Of a stretch of 64,000 bases of DNA, positions 1 through 12,967 are shown piece after piece; position 1 is the stretch's first letter, and every line of letters begins with the position of its first letter. This DNA is from Diprion similis (Eukaryota; Arthropoda; Insecta; Hymenoptera; Diprionidae): positions 10,272,493 through 10,336,492 of the forward strand of contig NC_060115.1 in the NCBI RefSeq assembly GCF_021155765.1, in the 5' to 3' direction. The notes under the pieces were generated by a model that saw only the letters and a program-made list of their open reading frames with translations, made no database searches and had not been told where the DNA came from. Both the position numbers and the translations under genes were made by a program.

Positions 1-854
1 ATGACACTTTTTATTTCACGGTCAACTAGACGTAATTTAATTCATAATTAATAATGAAAAAAAAAAAACTAGCCACTTTATATCATAGCAAAAATTAAAT
101 GATCCATAACGAATGATTGTACGCGTTTTTATGCTTACAAGTAAAATTCACGATTAGTTTATTTAATAAGCAAGGCATTAGCGCATGGATTTATGATTCG
201 ACATTCGATCGGTTATCGACATTGAGTTTATATAACGTAAATGTGGCGATATCAGAATTTAATTTCTTGAAATTGACGCAATTCTTCTGGCCGCGAGGCG
301 AAATAAAACTAGATTAGCACATCTGTTTCGAGTAATCCAAAAATCCAGATACTTGTGACCGCGAGTCTAATCTAATCTAATCACGCTTCACGTCCCTATC
401 GCATATTTAAATTCCTCAAGATTTACGCCAGCGAACAAGTTTTTCGTCTTGCTTTGTTTGTGTTTTTTACTCCTTTCTTGGGAAAAAAAATTTAAAAAAA
501 AAATAAATAAAAATTGGATGGTCATTATAGAACGACAATGCTCGGTATAATGGACCAGAGTGAAAATCTCTCAGGAACCTTATTTCCTCCAACCCGGCCT
601 GTGAAATAGTATAGAATCTCGTACTGGGCCATCGGGACTTGAAAACGTATAATATTGTGACTTGTGTGTAGGAAATTCTATCTTAATATATGTATGTAAT
701 ACATAGAACGTGAGTGCATACAATATGCCATGTGTGATGGTGGTATGCTTCATGGTACAGGCTATCCCACAATCTCGAAATATCCGACACACGCCCAAAA
801 GCGAAACCGCAAGAAGAATATTGACCGAAAGAAATGTGAAGAAAAAGAATAAGA

Positions 855-888
855 AGAAAAGAAAAGAAAAGAAAAGAAAAGAAAAGGA
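855..888. repeat. AAAAG microsatellite
   Basis: Consecutive AAAAG units within a purine-rich stretch. The Lys/Glu-rich open frame over it is a by-product of the repeat. Confidence 0.8.
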
Positions 889-3513
889 GGTAAAGAAAGA
901 GGAGGAAAAAAGCCTGGGATAATACGAAACCCACGCTGTCTCTTTTCAAATAATTCAAAAAACCATCCCGATCAAACATATATTTCAAGGGCTGGTACGC
1001 CATGCAGCGTGTAATTATCGAAAAGGCCGGAGCCCCGAATCAGTGAATGCCTTGCAGTGGTGTTCAACTGATCCGGGGTAAAGGTTATTTTTTTTCTAAA
1101 ATATCAATCGCTGGCTGTAACATCGCGGTCGAATATAGTAAGATTGAAAATAATAGAATTAATGCCCCGCACCGCACTTTCGTCGAAAGAACACGTTTCG
1201 GTTTTGAATTATTTTCTTTAAAATACCATCGTTTCGAAAGATCGCGATCCGAATCCACGCAAACCATTTCACACACATTAAGCTAATTACCTTCTTGGGC
1301 AGAATGACGTGGAATATACAATGCGAGTAAATCTGACGCACTTTAGTGTCACTTTTTTTTTTAATCACCGAAACATCGCAGCAAAGAAGACGTGAAGACA
1401 AACCGCATGAAATGTAAAAACTTTTGTATAATATGTATAATCGAGTCCGTTGACAAGAAGCGAATAACGTGAAACATGTAATATATCTATCTTATCGCCA
1501 AATAAATGGCTAGAGGCTTTCTCTAATCGTGAAATCGCCAGCAAAAATATAAATGGTGCCTTATCATCATTTGATGTGGTCTAGGTAATCCTCTTGCCAG
1601 GGCAACGTCGAAATCTACGTATTTTTCTGCAGCTAGGTATTACGCGTCCTAACCTAACACGCATGAATCACAAACACATATGTACGTACGTATAAGACAC
1701 GACGTTTAATCTGACAGAGAGATTCTGTCATACATAAATTGCAACGTGGGAAATCATATGCAGCACGGATCGTATAAACGATACTTTCATTATTGTAAAA
1801 TTATTTCAAGAGAAGGGAAAAGAACATTTCGCATATATCAGGTTATATTATGTATAATCGATGTGCAACTTGTGGAGCATTCGCTCCTTTTTATCGTTTA
1901 CTTGTACGTAAATGCAGGAGGAATACGTGTAGGTATACGTACGTGGTTGAAGGAGGAGGAGGAGGAGGTATATAGACGATGTACGCGCGGCAACGTGGAA
2001 GAACCCCCGTCAAAAAATTTAAATATAGACGCTGCCACCCTTCGTAATATTCACATTTCCATTCCCACGACAATATGGGACGTATTAAAAAACAAAAAAA
2101 GGGTTGTGGTTGCAGAGCTAACTTACCCTTACCCTCAGCTATACCCTTACCCTCGGCTGCTGAGCTTCCTTCGTACGCGGCTCGTCGGCTACGGGTACTT
2201 CCGGTCTTGGATAAAAACTGATCCGAAATGGGAAAGTGCCTGAGATTCGTATTGCTACCATTTTTAGGTGTCTTATTTTACTCTCCGTTTGCACCGCGTC
2301 CTCTCCACTCTTTCGCCCTTGCCTGAGGGTGCGTCGTCCTGTCGCCGTGATGATTTAGGCATTCCCTCCCGCATGCCGCGTATATCCACACAAGCGTGCC
2401 TATACATCTCGAGCTGAAAAGTAAACATACAACCACCGTTTGAACAATGACAAATTTCAATGCGTTGGAAATTCATTTTATACACAAACAAATCTAACAC
2501 CGTTTATACACATCTCAATTTACTTATCACGCTTTAAATATACACCTCTGTATATATGTATATATGTATATACGTGAGATATTTGATCGGTTTGACTCGT
2601 TCAGAGGTAAGGAAAATAGTTTTGAAAAGTTTTATCTCCATTAAGGCAATCTAGTAAACGACGCTGTTTTGTCTTATCAACGAGTACGAGGTACGGTTTT
2701 AGTACTATATACCGTATTATAAGTCACTGATTGTAAGCGTGATCGTTTTCGGATAACTTATATTCTACGCGCGCCCACACACATACACTCCTTATAAAAG
2801 TATAACCATAATTGTGTTTCTGTTTTCATAAAAAAAAATGTTATGCAACGAATCGGAAACCTCAAAAATTCAACAACTTTAACAAGCACTTAGCGCTTTC
2901 ATTTATACAGAAATATGTATAAAATTAGTAACAATTTCGTTGCCAAATAACGCAAACGACGCGATACGTTCATGTATTTTTTTTATCAACTTTCCAACGG
3001 ACACGAAGAGTGCGAAAAACGATTAAAACTTTCTCATGGCGTTCGATCATTAGAATTTTCACGCTAGCCAGAACTCTTTCACGCCGATCTGATCGATGAT
3101 GTCGACCCCTTCCCGATTTTGCGCGGAGTACGAATGGTAAAAAAAAAAAAATCTCGTATAATATAAACCTATGTAAGAGGTACGCAGAGGTACGGAATGA
3201 AGAAAAGTAAAAAACCAGCTGACTTTGTGAGTGAAAAAACGTGAAAATTTAAGGAAAAAGTCTACGACGGTGTGTATAAATAAACGGGGAGATGATTAAT
3301 CGTCGGCTGTGGGCCCGGAGGGTCCTGACCCTGGACCTCGCGCCATTCTCGCAATTTTTTTCGTCCCCGATTCCTTTCTTTCCGTCGAGTCCTCGGCACC
3401 CCAAAGATCGATTAAAAGGCTTGGGACTCACATCGCGAAACGTCAAGGCTGCTGCAGCAGCGCAGCGTGTGACGTCGCAACCGTTTTGGAGATGAAACGT
3501 GAAGAGAGGTGGA

Positions 3514-3544
<31 letters not shown>

Positions 3545-4731
3545 CACACATCGGATCGTAGAGAAATTTCATAATGATGAAAACTCGGAAGCAAGAAGAG
3601 GAGAAAGAATGAAAAGAAAGTGGCACATGCGTTGTAGGTACCGTACGTGAAAATGACGGAAGAATTTTTTTCCATCATATAGGTACGTACCTGTGCCTAC
3701 TCCATCAATTAAAGTCGTGCGCGTAGCCCGGAAATTTCACGCGTGAAGAAAAATCCCACGCGAGACCCCCGCGAAAGCTGGTATAGCCGGTACGAAGGAA
3801 AGGCGGAAGTAGAATTGTAACCCTTGAGTCGAGACAAATTAAAACTGGCGGCATAAAACTCTCGGTTTTTAGTATCAGGGTGGCTCACACCCTCTGCGGC
3901 AGCAGGGTGTATCACAGCATTTCCCACAACCTGTGAAACATTTACTTTTTTACATAACCTTTGTCCCCCGTGCTTCTGTGCGGACGACACCCGCCGCTGT
4001 TTCCCTTCGTTTTTGCGTCATGTTAACACGTGTAAACAAAACCCCCTCGTTCCACGCACGTCCCACTGCAAAGGATCGTATAGTTATGGGGGATTCCCAG
4101 TTTCTGTGAAAGTCTCAACGCACGCATGAATAACGCTTTAAACGTGCGTGCAAGGTGGTCGTAAACATCGAGATCTCAACTCCCGCTGTAACTTAGTCAG
4201 TCTCTTGTTTCGAACACTAAAATTCTAATTTTCATGACCAAATTTTTCCGAGTAATTCGATTTTTCTATTCTCTGCAATTCGATTGCCGTTAGCAATTTT
4301 CTTTCAACTCATCCAGCTTACGTTACATTGTAGATTAAGTAAAAGTTTTACGTTAACAAAAGTTTCAAATTCGCAGTAAATCGATTTCCAAAATTTTCAA
4401 CTTTACCGCGTAACCGGCGAATTATACAATATACACGTAAGTATATTCCGATAAGAAAAATGATGGAATGATAAACGAGAGGAAAGGTGGTTAAAACATG
4501 TGCAAAAAAAAAAAATTGTTTCGGTGAAAAAGAATGAAAGAAAATACATACGAAATCAGGGAACTCGAGGCAGAAGATGAATGACTCTACGAAAAGTGGA
4601 AATGTTTTTGTTTGACGTCGGGCGGCATATGTTTGTTATAAAACGTGCTCCCCCATGGAATTCCTGAGATTTAGAAAAACCTCCTCCCCCTCCCCCTCTC
4701 CTCTGCCTCAACCCTCTTCGCGACGAGGGGG

Positions 4732-4784
4732 AGAAAGAGAGAGAGAGAGAGAGAGAGGGGAGAGGGGGGGGGAGGGGAGGGGGA
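4732..4784. repeat. GA microsatellite running into G-rich tract
   Basis: About twelve GA units are followed by G runs broken by single A. The opposite strand is a polypyrimidine tract, and the Ser/Leu/Pro-rich frames read from it are spurious. Confidence 0.8.
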
Positions 4785-5190
4785 CGCAGACGGAGAATGG
4801 AAGGGCGGGGAGGAGGAATAAAGGGCGACGGGGGCGCTTATAGACGAGGTCCTCCAGACCGGCGAGATATCCGTCTCCCACGCCTCCCGAAGGAGATGCG
4901 GTACCACTCGTCGTCCCAGAGTTCGTTGCACCGCGCATCTCTAGTGGGTCTATTAATTTGAAAAACCGACGTTCTTCGGATCCTGAAATCGTTTTAGTCT
5001 TTTCCGGGCACTCGACTTATTATTATACTTATTACACATATGCCGGCTGAGTAAGTATAACCCAGGGTCCGTAGCACCGTAAGATGTGGGTGCCGCATGC
5101 ACGTATGTAAAGTACGAGTGCGCACGGCAAACGCGTATTACACATACCTATATGCTTCATGGTTTGATCCCGAACGTGTTTGCTATGCGG

Positions 5191-5223
<33 letters not shown>
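5191..5223. repeat. TGC trinucleotide repeat, 11 units
   Basis: Eleven uninterrupted TGC units. They give a Cys run on + and an Ala run on -, and neither frame has flanking coding character. Confidence 0.9.
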
Positions 5224-5225
<2 letters not shown>

Positions 5226-5307
5226 CAGAGATAAGGACTTGAGAAACAGCAGACTCGCGTTAATTTAAGTTCCTTACAGCGCACATGGCCGTCAAACCAT
5301 AGAGGAA

Positions 5308-5325
5308 GGGGGGGGGGGGGGGGGG
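5308..5325. repeat. G homopolymer, 18 bases
   Basis: Uninterrupted run of 18 G on the + strand followed by AGGGA. Length is uncertain because homopolymers of this size are error-prone in sequencing. Confidence 0.85.
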
Positions 5326-7888
5326 AGGGAGGCATCGGCTCCGCTTATCAATATATAATTTTAGATTTCTGAATACACATAAATTCGTCGGGCGCCTAAT
5401 GCGTCATAGCATGTTTGGTACATGCGTTAAACCGTCTCAATTATAGTATGTATATAGAGATTATTATAGACGTGTACATTATAAGTTGCGTGTATCTATA
5501 GGAATCCATTTTTCACGTACACTTCAAAGGGATTGAATTATTTTAGAAGAAAATTTCGATACAAGAACAATATTTATAATCGTAGTCATAAAATAAAGTG
5601 GAATTAAAAACGTCTTTGATTTTTTTTTTTTTTTTTTTTTTTTTATCTATCAACCGGTGTATATTGAAAATTGATTTCGATCCACAATCAAACCTTCTTG
5701 AAGATAATGTGACCGTGGAAAATAGATCTCTGTTCATAATGTAACGAGTAAAAGAATTGCGTGTACGTGTGGTTTCTCCACGTTAACGAATGTCTTCATA
5801 CTTTTACGTATGGCTTACAATAAGGTGCTTATTTCGACAGATGAAATTTAGCGGAGAAATCTTCTTACATTGTGCGTCTAGGGTGAAATTGGAAAGCTTG
5901 ATATTGTTAAAATTGTTTGATCTAAAAACTGCTAAATTTTGAATTCGCTAGGTATTCTTATGATAATTAGTAACAAAATTTCGTATTCTGCAATGGAGAC
6001 TTTGATTTCACGAAACTATAAGAAAACATCGAAAGAGTTTGCAAATTTCCTGTGTCGTTACAGAATAATAAAAAAAAAAGGAAAAAAAAACAGTTTAAAA
6101 CAACCATTTCAAACAGAGACGTGTTCATTATGACGTATCGGGGAATACTTTTAACTGGTTTATTGAAATGAAAATAAGAGAGGGGCGGACGAAATTTACG
6201 TCGCACGTAACACGCGGGTATACATGTGTGTACAATGTGAAGTGCTCGGTGCAGTACCGGCTACGCGTATTACAGCCTGGTACTTAGGCTATCGAACGCA
6301 TCACGGCGAGAGAGGGAGAGAAAGAAATAAAGAAAGAGAGAGAGAAGAACGAGATAGAGCGAGAGATCCAAGTTCAGCTGGCCCTGGCTCGATCGTAATG
6401 TACATACATACGTGCGTGAGCATTATACAGGCAGGAAGACGAGTGGCGCAGCGCCTACTTTGGCTTCGAGGTAGAGCAGCTGACCCAAAAGGGGTTAAGG
6501 ACCCCCAGTTTTTCACGCAGACACAGACCCGCCGATGAAAGGAACCCCTTTCGCAATTTTTGAATTTCCGTGTCTTTAGTAATCCGAGAATAGAAAACAG
6601 CGGGCAGGTAGGTAAGAAGGTTGGTAGGAAGGTACAAGCGACCTGCAGGATACGGGATCCCGTACCCTTTCAGTCACGAAGCGACGCGACGTAACCAAAG
6701 GATTTTTACTCCAAGGAGGCGAGGACGGAATGGGAAAAAATTGCGCAAGATGACATCGGCTTGGATTCCCGGATTTCCACGTCGCGTTTTGTCGGGAAGG
6801 AGGAAGGAGAGCGGCGCATAACAGGGGTAACCTGGTCCAGACGCACGAGGTCCTTTGCCCTGACGGATCCGCGGTGCGCAGTCAGTCGGTCTTTCTACTA
6901 CAGCTCCGGCGTACGCATTGTAGTTATATATACCTGGGCCTTACGGCCTTACGGCCCAGCTGTGTTTTCTTAAGAGATTTCAGATTTTCGTCTTATTGTC
7001 TATTTTCCTTTCCCCCACGATGCCGGAATCCTTTTTAGATCGAGTTTGACGCTAGATCCCGATACTGTCTGGACTCGAGGAGATTTTCTCAAAGGATCTA
7101 ACAGGATGACGGTGTCAGTTTCGAGACATTGTTCGGGACTTACACACCCACACTCACCCGCGCTCCTGCACCCACACAGACTCATCTAAACGTCATATAT
7201 TTCGAGGTTATATGTATATACCACGTACCACATATCTGTCTATCTTGTATTATATTATATTATGTACGCTTTCGAAGAATCATCGCGTTTCATCGTGGGT
7301 AATCTTTTATCATCGAGCGGTGATTCTCGATTTTTTTTCAACCCTTCAATTTTCTTAATTATATTATATACTGTATTTACTCGGCCGGTTCCTATGTACC
7401 CAACGGAAGGCGTCGCGTCGTAGGTATCCATACACCGATGGACAATGGGAGCCGCATGGCTAAGCCTGCACCGATCCATGAGTCGCCTCGTTAGCTGGCT
7501 AATTGTAAGTTACCCACTTCATGCGTAATTATCAATGCACCGAAGGAGAGAGGAGCAGAGAAATAAAAACGAAGGAGGGAGGTCTCGGTGAAATCTCACC
7601 CCATAATACCTACTCGCTCCTCAGGATTCGGCGTCGTCGCAGCATCAGCCATCCATCGGGCGAGTGGTAAAAAATGCGTTTTTATTTAAATCGAGTGTCT
7701 CTTTATTTACAAAAATCCCAAGGATCTTTCCCAGGGTCAGGTATACTTAGGTCAGGTTCAGCTGGGGAATCGGAGGTTATGCCGAACCCGTGGCGGGACC
7801 GCAGCAGACCTTTGGGTCTGTTTAAATCTAAAATCTTGTCTGTTATTTGAATAAGATTCACCCTTTTTATAATTTTATATGTACATGT

Positions 7889-7921
<33 letters not shown>

Positions 7922-10900
7922 GGTACATAAAATTCCCCTGCGAGCTTATAAGTATATACATGAACGCGACGCTTATACCGATACATACATACATATATAC
8001 ATACATACATATTATACCGCACAGGTATAACCCAAAATCCTTTCCCATAGGGGTTATTTTTCCTCGAATTAAACATTTTTTTCACCCTCTCTTTATCTTT
8101 CACGCGGCCTATGTCTGGTCAAATTTTTATTTCCACCTGGCGCTGAATGTAGGTTTACATATGCGTGCCTAAGCGACAGCTCGCATATACGTATGCATAG
8201 CTGTGAAAAATTATGGTGAGTATAAAATTTACACTAATTTTTGTTCAATTTACTTGAATCGATGAAAGTTCACTGGAATGTAAAATATTTTTCGGATTTG
8301 TTATACAATTGTAACTCGATTTTATAGAATATCAGTTGTTACCAACAAGACGATTTTTTTCAGTGAATGTTTAAGTGATTCACGTTTTGCGCATCTATCC
8401 GATTATCTTGTATACACGTCGATTCAATTTAGAAGATAATTATTGATTCAAAATTCAATGTTTTCGACTATTTGATTACTAAGCATTCTACAATTTAAAA
8501 ATTATCTAATTAATATATTCCTGAGCTTGTACGATGATTTTTTACTATGAGTCGAAGAATAACACAGTACAAAATTGTGAATGAAAACTTGGATATCGGT
8601 CGCTCGTTTCAAATTGCTCTGAAACGAATTAAACTGCAATAGATTCGTTTTAATTAAGAATTATTTTCTGTAACAAATTTTTATTTTTTCGAAAATAAAT
8701 TTGAAGCCGCTGTTTTTTTTTTTTGTTTTTTTTCTTCTATCAATACCAGTATCCGCGCGCTCTTGATAAATTGAATATTTACTGACACCAACGTGAAAGT
8801 AAGAAAAGTGCCGTAGTAAGTTTTTAAATAATATTGTAGCAGACTTCTCAGTCAAATTAGCCATCGTATAATATAGAATCAATCGAATCTATCAGGATTT
8901 TAACCATTTCAAAGTTATTCGAAACGAAAAGTCGATATTCTAAGCGTTTTGTTAATGATTTTAGTAATCGTTTTTTTTTTTTTTACATTTCAAGGAAAAT
9001 CGTCGCAGCTGACAGACATGTGAATTAGAAAAATAATCAAGGTAACAAAATAAACGAAAACGTAACGATTCTTGCCTCATCAACTTCGATCAAAGATGAT
9101 AAATCTTGGAAAAATGCTCAAAACAAATGAATTCAAATCATAAGTAAATTGATTAAAATAACAAGTTCTTCACCTTAAAGTAAACTGAATTTAAACCGGA
9201 TCATATTTTTGTCCAAATGAAGTGTGGACAGCCAAGTCAGCTAAGCTATGTGAACGGAATGGCTTGCTCGAATAAATTGATTATTCAGTATCATTTCGTC
9301 TAAGTTTTTAATTGTTACATTATAGTTCCGCAAGTAAAATCGTGCAGCTGCAGTATCGGGATCCTCAAAAGCTGCGAGGATATATCCAGGAAATGGCGTT
9401 TCGTTGTACGTATATAGGGGGAAGTGAAGCACCGGTTGTCGGGGAAAAAGCGGCTATTAAAATAAGTAAAAAGGTATAAAATCATTTCTCACAAGACGCG
9501 CGGGACCCCCCGCTCGTACCCTCATCTCATCTTTCGTCGGGTGACAAATGGATCGAGGTTTTCGGTGCGTAGGTACGGCCGTGGGGTTTACGTAAAACGA
9601 ATCAGAAATTTGAATTCGACGTGAGTGTTTCTCGCTCTCTGTTCGTCTCTTTCCCACTGCACTCGGGATCACGTTCGTTTTTTTTTCATCTTCTTCTCTC
9701 GCTCGCTCTCGTCGAGAATTTTGATGGATGGAAAATTCGATCATGTGTTGAAAATTCGGGACAAAGTTTTGGGGTACCGAATTCTTAATTCAAATTTTCA
9801 CGGACACAGCAACCCATGTGGACCGGTTGCATTCGTTTTACCCTTTACATATACGCTGCGCCCTCATCATTCTCTACATTCGTATTATTTATTTTCTGCA
9901 GGGTGTCGAACGAATGACTGATGATCATCTTGCGTGTGGGACATTCAATATCACATGCATGCACTTATGCGTCTGTTGATGACACATCATTGTCAACTCA
10001 AGTGACTGAAAATATTTTTTCAGAGACTAGAAGTTTTCGTTAAAAACTGCTGTAATTTTTTCAATCAATTTTATCAGGACACACACAGTTATCCACGCAA
10101 TAAAATCTGCGTGATTTTGTCACTTGTCGAGCTCGGAGCTGCCTAAAATGGACCCATAGAAACGATTTGCGCGAGGTCGTCGAGAATATGTTTGAATTTC
10201 GGTACAAAAAAATATTCCGTAAGTATGAAATAATTGCGAGAAAATTGAATATAATGTCGTACGTGATTTTATAGTCCTTATTGTAACCAAGGATTACATT
10301 TGATATACCCGCGACTAAGAAATTCGTGTTTCGCTTCTCGGAAAGATTGAATTTATTCATATTTTGTCTAAAAAGGATGATCTATGAATCAATATGCAGT
10401 ATGTAGATTGTGACAATTTGCATTTTTAAATATACTATTGTTATATATTTAAGATTTCAGACAAATTTCGGAGAACCTTCAGACTATATAACCTATATAT
10501 ATAGAGTTCCTAAAATTCTTCAAAAGATGCAGGATAAATTGTTTTCTAAATATCTCCGTATACCTAAAATTACATGATTTCCTTCATTTTAAACCACTCT
10601 AAAAACTCCAAGTGCGTATGTAATATAATGTATTTAACGCACGTCCGTCGTTCCTCTGCAATATATGTAAGCTTTCGACGAAGCATCGGGGTACGTAATT
10701 TCGGTAAAGAAACGATGAAAACAATAAAGAATATGTCCTGCAGTGAAATATTGTTCGCAAAGTTCGTGGTTGCCCGTGGTAAAGTATATAGAGGCGAAAA
10801 TAATTTGCTCGTAACTTTGGAGCGAAGACGAAGCTTCGCTCGCAGTCAGAGTACCACGTGCATATTTCTCACACTAGGTTACAGATGGGGATGAGTGTGA

Positions 10901-12465
10901 GTGCGAGTGTGAATGTACGTGTACAGACGTTATGTATAATATAAAACTCGGAAAGCCGCGCACGGACTTGGTACTTGTGGCTAAAGCGCCATTTTGTGTT
11001 TCATCGGCTCGTCTCGGGTGTACAAAGCGGCTCGCGTGCGGAGTAACTAATGAGAGTAATCACTTAATAAAGGCGGTGCAGATCGCGTGACCATCTTAGC
11101 TGAGCGTGTTATAGGTAACTCGGAATCAATATTTGCTTTCAATGTCAAAGTATTAGGGCCGCGGATCTCTTTTTTATGCCTTCGTTTATTCCACGCCTTT
11201 TCTTTCATCCCAACCGCGCAACAGAAATATAGCACGGTACTTTGTACACCTATTCGATCAAGTCGTTTAATCACAAATTTCCAATACCAAATGCAGATTC
11301 ACTTGACCGTGAACACCGCAAACGTACGACCGCGTCAGATTCTTCAATTAGATTTCATCGATAGACGCAGCATAGCACACTTGATCACCTATTACGATAT
11401 GAGACAAGAATGCAATTCCGATTCGTATTACATCAAGTTGGAGAAATATTTATTTCAAATTATTTTAAGAACAGGTCTGGGGTTCTTTAAATTATACAAA
11501 TACGTTTCGAATTTCTATATATATGAGAATTTTTTAAACGATAAAGATACAAAAAAGTATACCGAAAATCTGTGAGAAAGACTAGACAATTTCTTCAAAG
11601 TCTTTAAGTGCATCAAAAGGTGAGAAAAAATTCGAGATTATTCACACACTTTCTCAATAATTGATTTCGAAGAATTCTTCGTTGACGTTGAGATGAATAT
11701 TTGATCGAGATGACTGTATTACAACTGCTAACATCGGTAAAAATCTAGGCCAAATGATACCTACCATAAAAGCTGTATTAGAAGAAATAATGTATAATTG
11801 GATAACCGGTAGTAAAGTTGACCAATAAAATAAATAATAATAAATAAGTACGTGCTATTTAGCTATTTTAAATTGAATTTTTACTTTATGGTAATACTGA
11901 TATTACTTGGTTGATATTATGACGAATGATGATGAGTCGACTGTTAAAGTTTCACAACAACTTTGGGGCTCGACTAAAGTTGAAACTCAACTACAACTGA
12001 AATCATTAAAGATTTGATCGAATCAAGTATAAACCCCAAAAGAGGATAGAAAATATAATTTTAACTATTGAGTATAGACTATTTTCACACCGTTAACTCT
12101 GTCAGAAATCATCTGGATCAGTAAAACACAATATAACAATGAGAATATAACAATTTTTCAAAAAACATGTAACGCAATTATACAGTTTATAGTGCCTTGA
12201 TGATAATTAAAATTATTGCAAAACAGATTTCCGAATTGATTTATACTCGACGCGATAATAATCAACAAATCAAAAGTATGCACAATAACTTTTTCTGGAT
12301 GCACGATATCTTACTTTGCAATTCAGTGAATTACTTACGTGTGTCGTTGTGGGAGAAAAAAATGATACAGAAGTGAAGTGAATTTATTCCAGACGAGGGA
12401 TTATAGATAAGTTTTATAATTCTTTGGTAGGGAGACCGAGAGTTAATTAACCGTCGTAATTAAAT

Positions 12466-12960
12466 TGTGTCGCCAAAGTTTTTTGCCGTCATCAAAAGAT
12501 CGCTCGCTCCGAGCAGTGGCGTTCGAAGTTTCTTCGATCCTCATTTTGTTCCCGGGGTCCGAGTAGCTCGTAGTTCATTTGTTTGTCGAGGTTTGAATTC
12601 CTCCTACGGGGCTGTCGCGGACGCCGACGTACGAACCATTCGGAATTCGATCAGAAATACTTAAGATGGCGTCTACCTCCGACCGCCCCACCCTGACCCC
12701 CTTTCCGCCTCAACGGCCCATCTATGTTTCTCGGAACCAGGGCGTACATAAATTAATTTTTAATTGAAACAAATTTTACGAGCTAAAAAACTGCCGCCTG
12801 ATGTAGTGACGAGAAGTCCCTACAGTCCCTAGATGCTGCGCTAGATTGGAGCGACATCTGTCAGCGAGAACCGCATCAATCACTCTAGTCTGTTCTTTTT
12901 CTCGCCCTACGAAGTCGGTAAGAGCGAAGGTGACGGTATTATTAACGCGGACTCTTATGG
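12466..12960 (+). promoter_or_regulatory. candidate promoter or 5' exon patch
   Basis: This patch is richer in G, C and CpG than its surroundings. It contains AAGATGGCG (12664-12672), which resembles the YY1/Pleiohomeotic-type downstream promoter motif. The ATG inside that motif opens a 33-residue frame (12666-12767) starting MASTSDRPTL with a favourable A at -3 and G at +4. A GT dinucleotide (GTACAT) 26 codons in could serve as a donor. No downstream exon that could follow was recognised, so this could be a promoter, an untranslated exon or chance. Confidence 0.25.
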
Positions 12961-12967
12961 TAATGAG

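Larger units (their letters stand above)
1..12465. other. gene-poor AT-rich stretch, no supported gene
   Basis: I find no open frame here with recognisable domains, coding-like composition flanked by splice sites, or a plausible exon chain. The longest frames (1746-2243 and 11087-11575, +) are low-complexity or hydrophobic chance frames without recognisable motifs. What can be seen is simple sequence: AAAAG units near 855-888, a GA/G-rich run at 4732-4784, TGC units at 5191-5223, an 18-base G run at 5308-5325, a T run near 5620-5644 and AT/ACAT repeats at 7893-8010. Unrecognised non-coding or untranslated exons could be present. Confidence 0.6.

Noticed and set aside
2122-2162. TACCCTTACCCT repeats resembling telomeric DNA
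   Set aside because: Only two imperfect 20 bp units; far from the insect TTAGG array pattern.
1746-2243. 165-codon open frame (+)
   Set aside because: Includes purine low complexity and a tandem TACCCTTACCCT segment; no domain similarity seen.
9241-9432. 63-codon minus-strand frame with fairly protein-like composition
   Set aside because: No recognisable motif, no splice partners and an AT-rich setting; too short to claim.
11087-11575. 162-codon open frame (+)
   Set aside because: Hydrophobic/aromatic composition typical of AT-rich chance frames, no recognisable domain, no flanking splice sites.
12560-12640. GAGGTTTGAATTCCTC, resembling a tRNA T-arm
   Set aside because: No matching acceptor stem, D-arm or anticodon arm can be folded around it. 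No tRNA was found elsewhere by eye.
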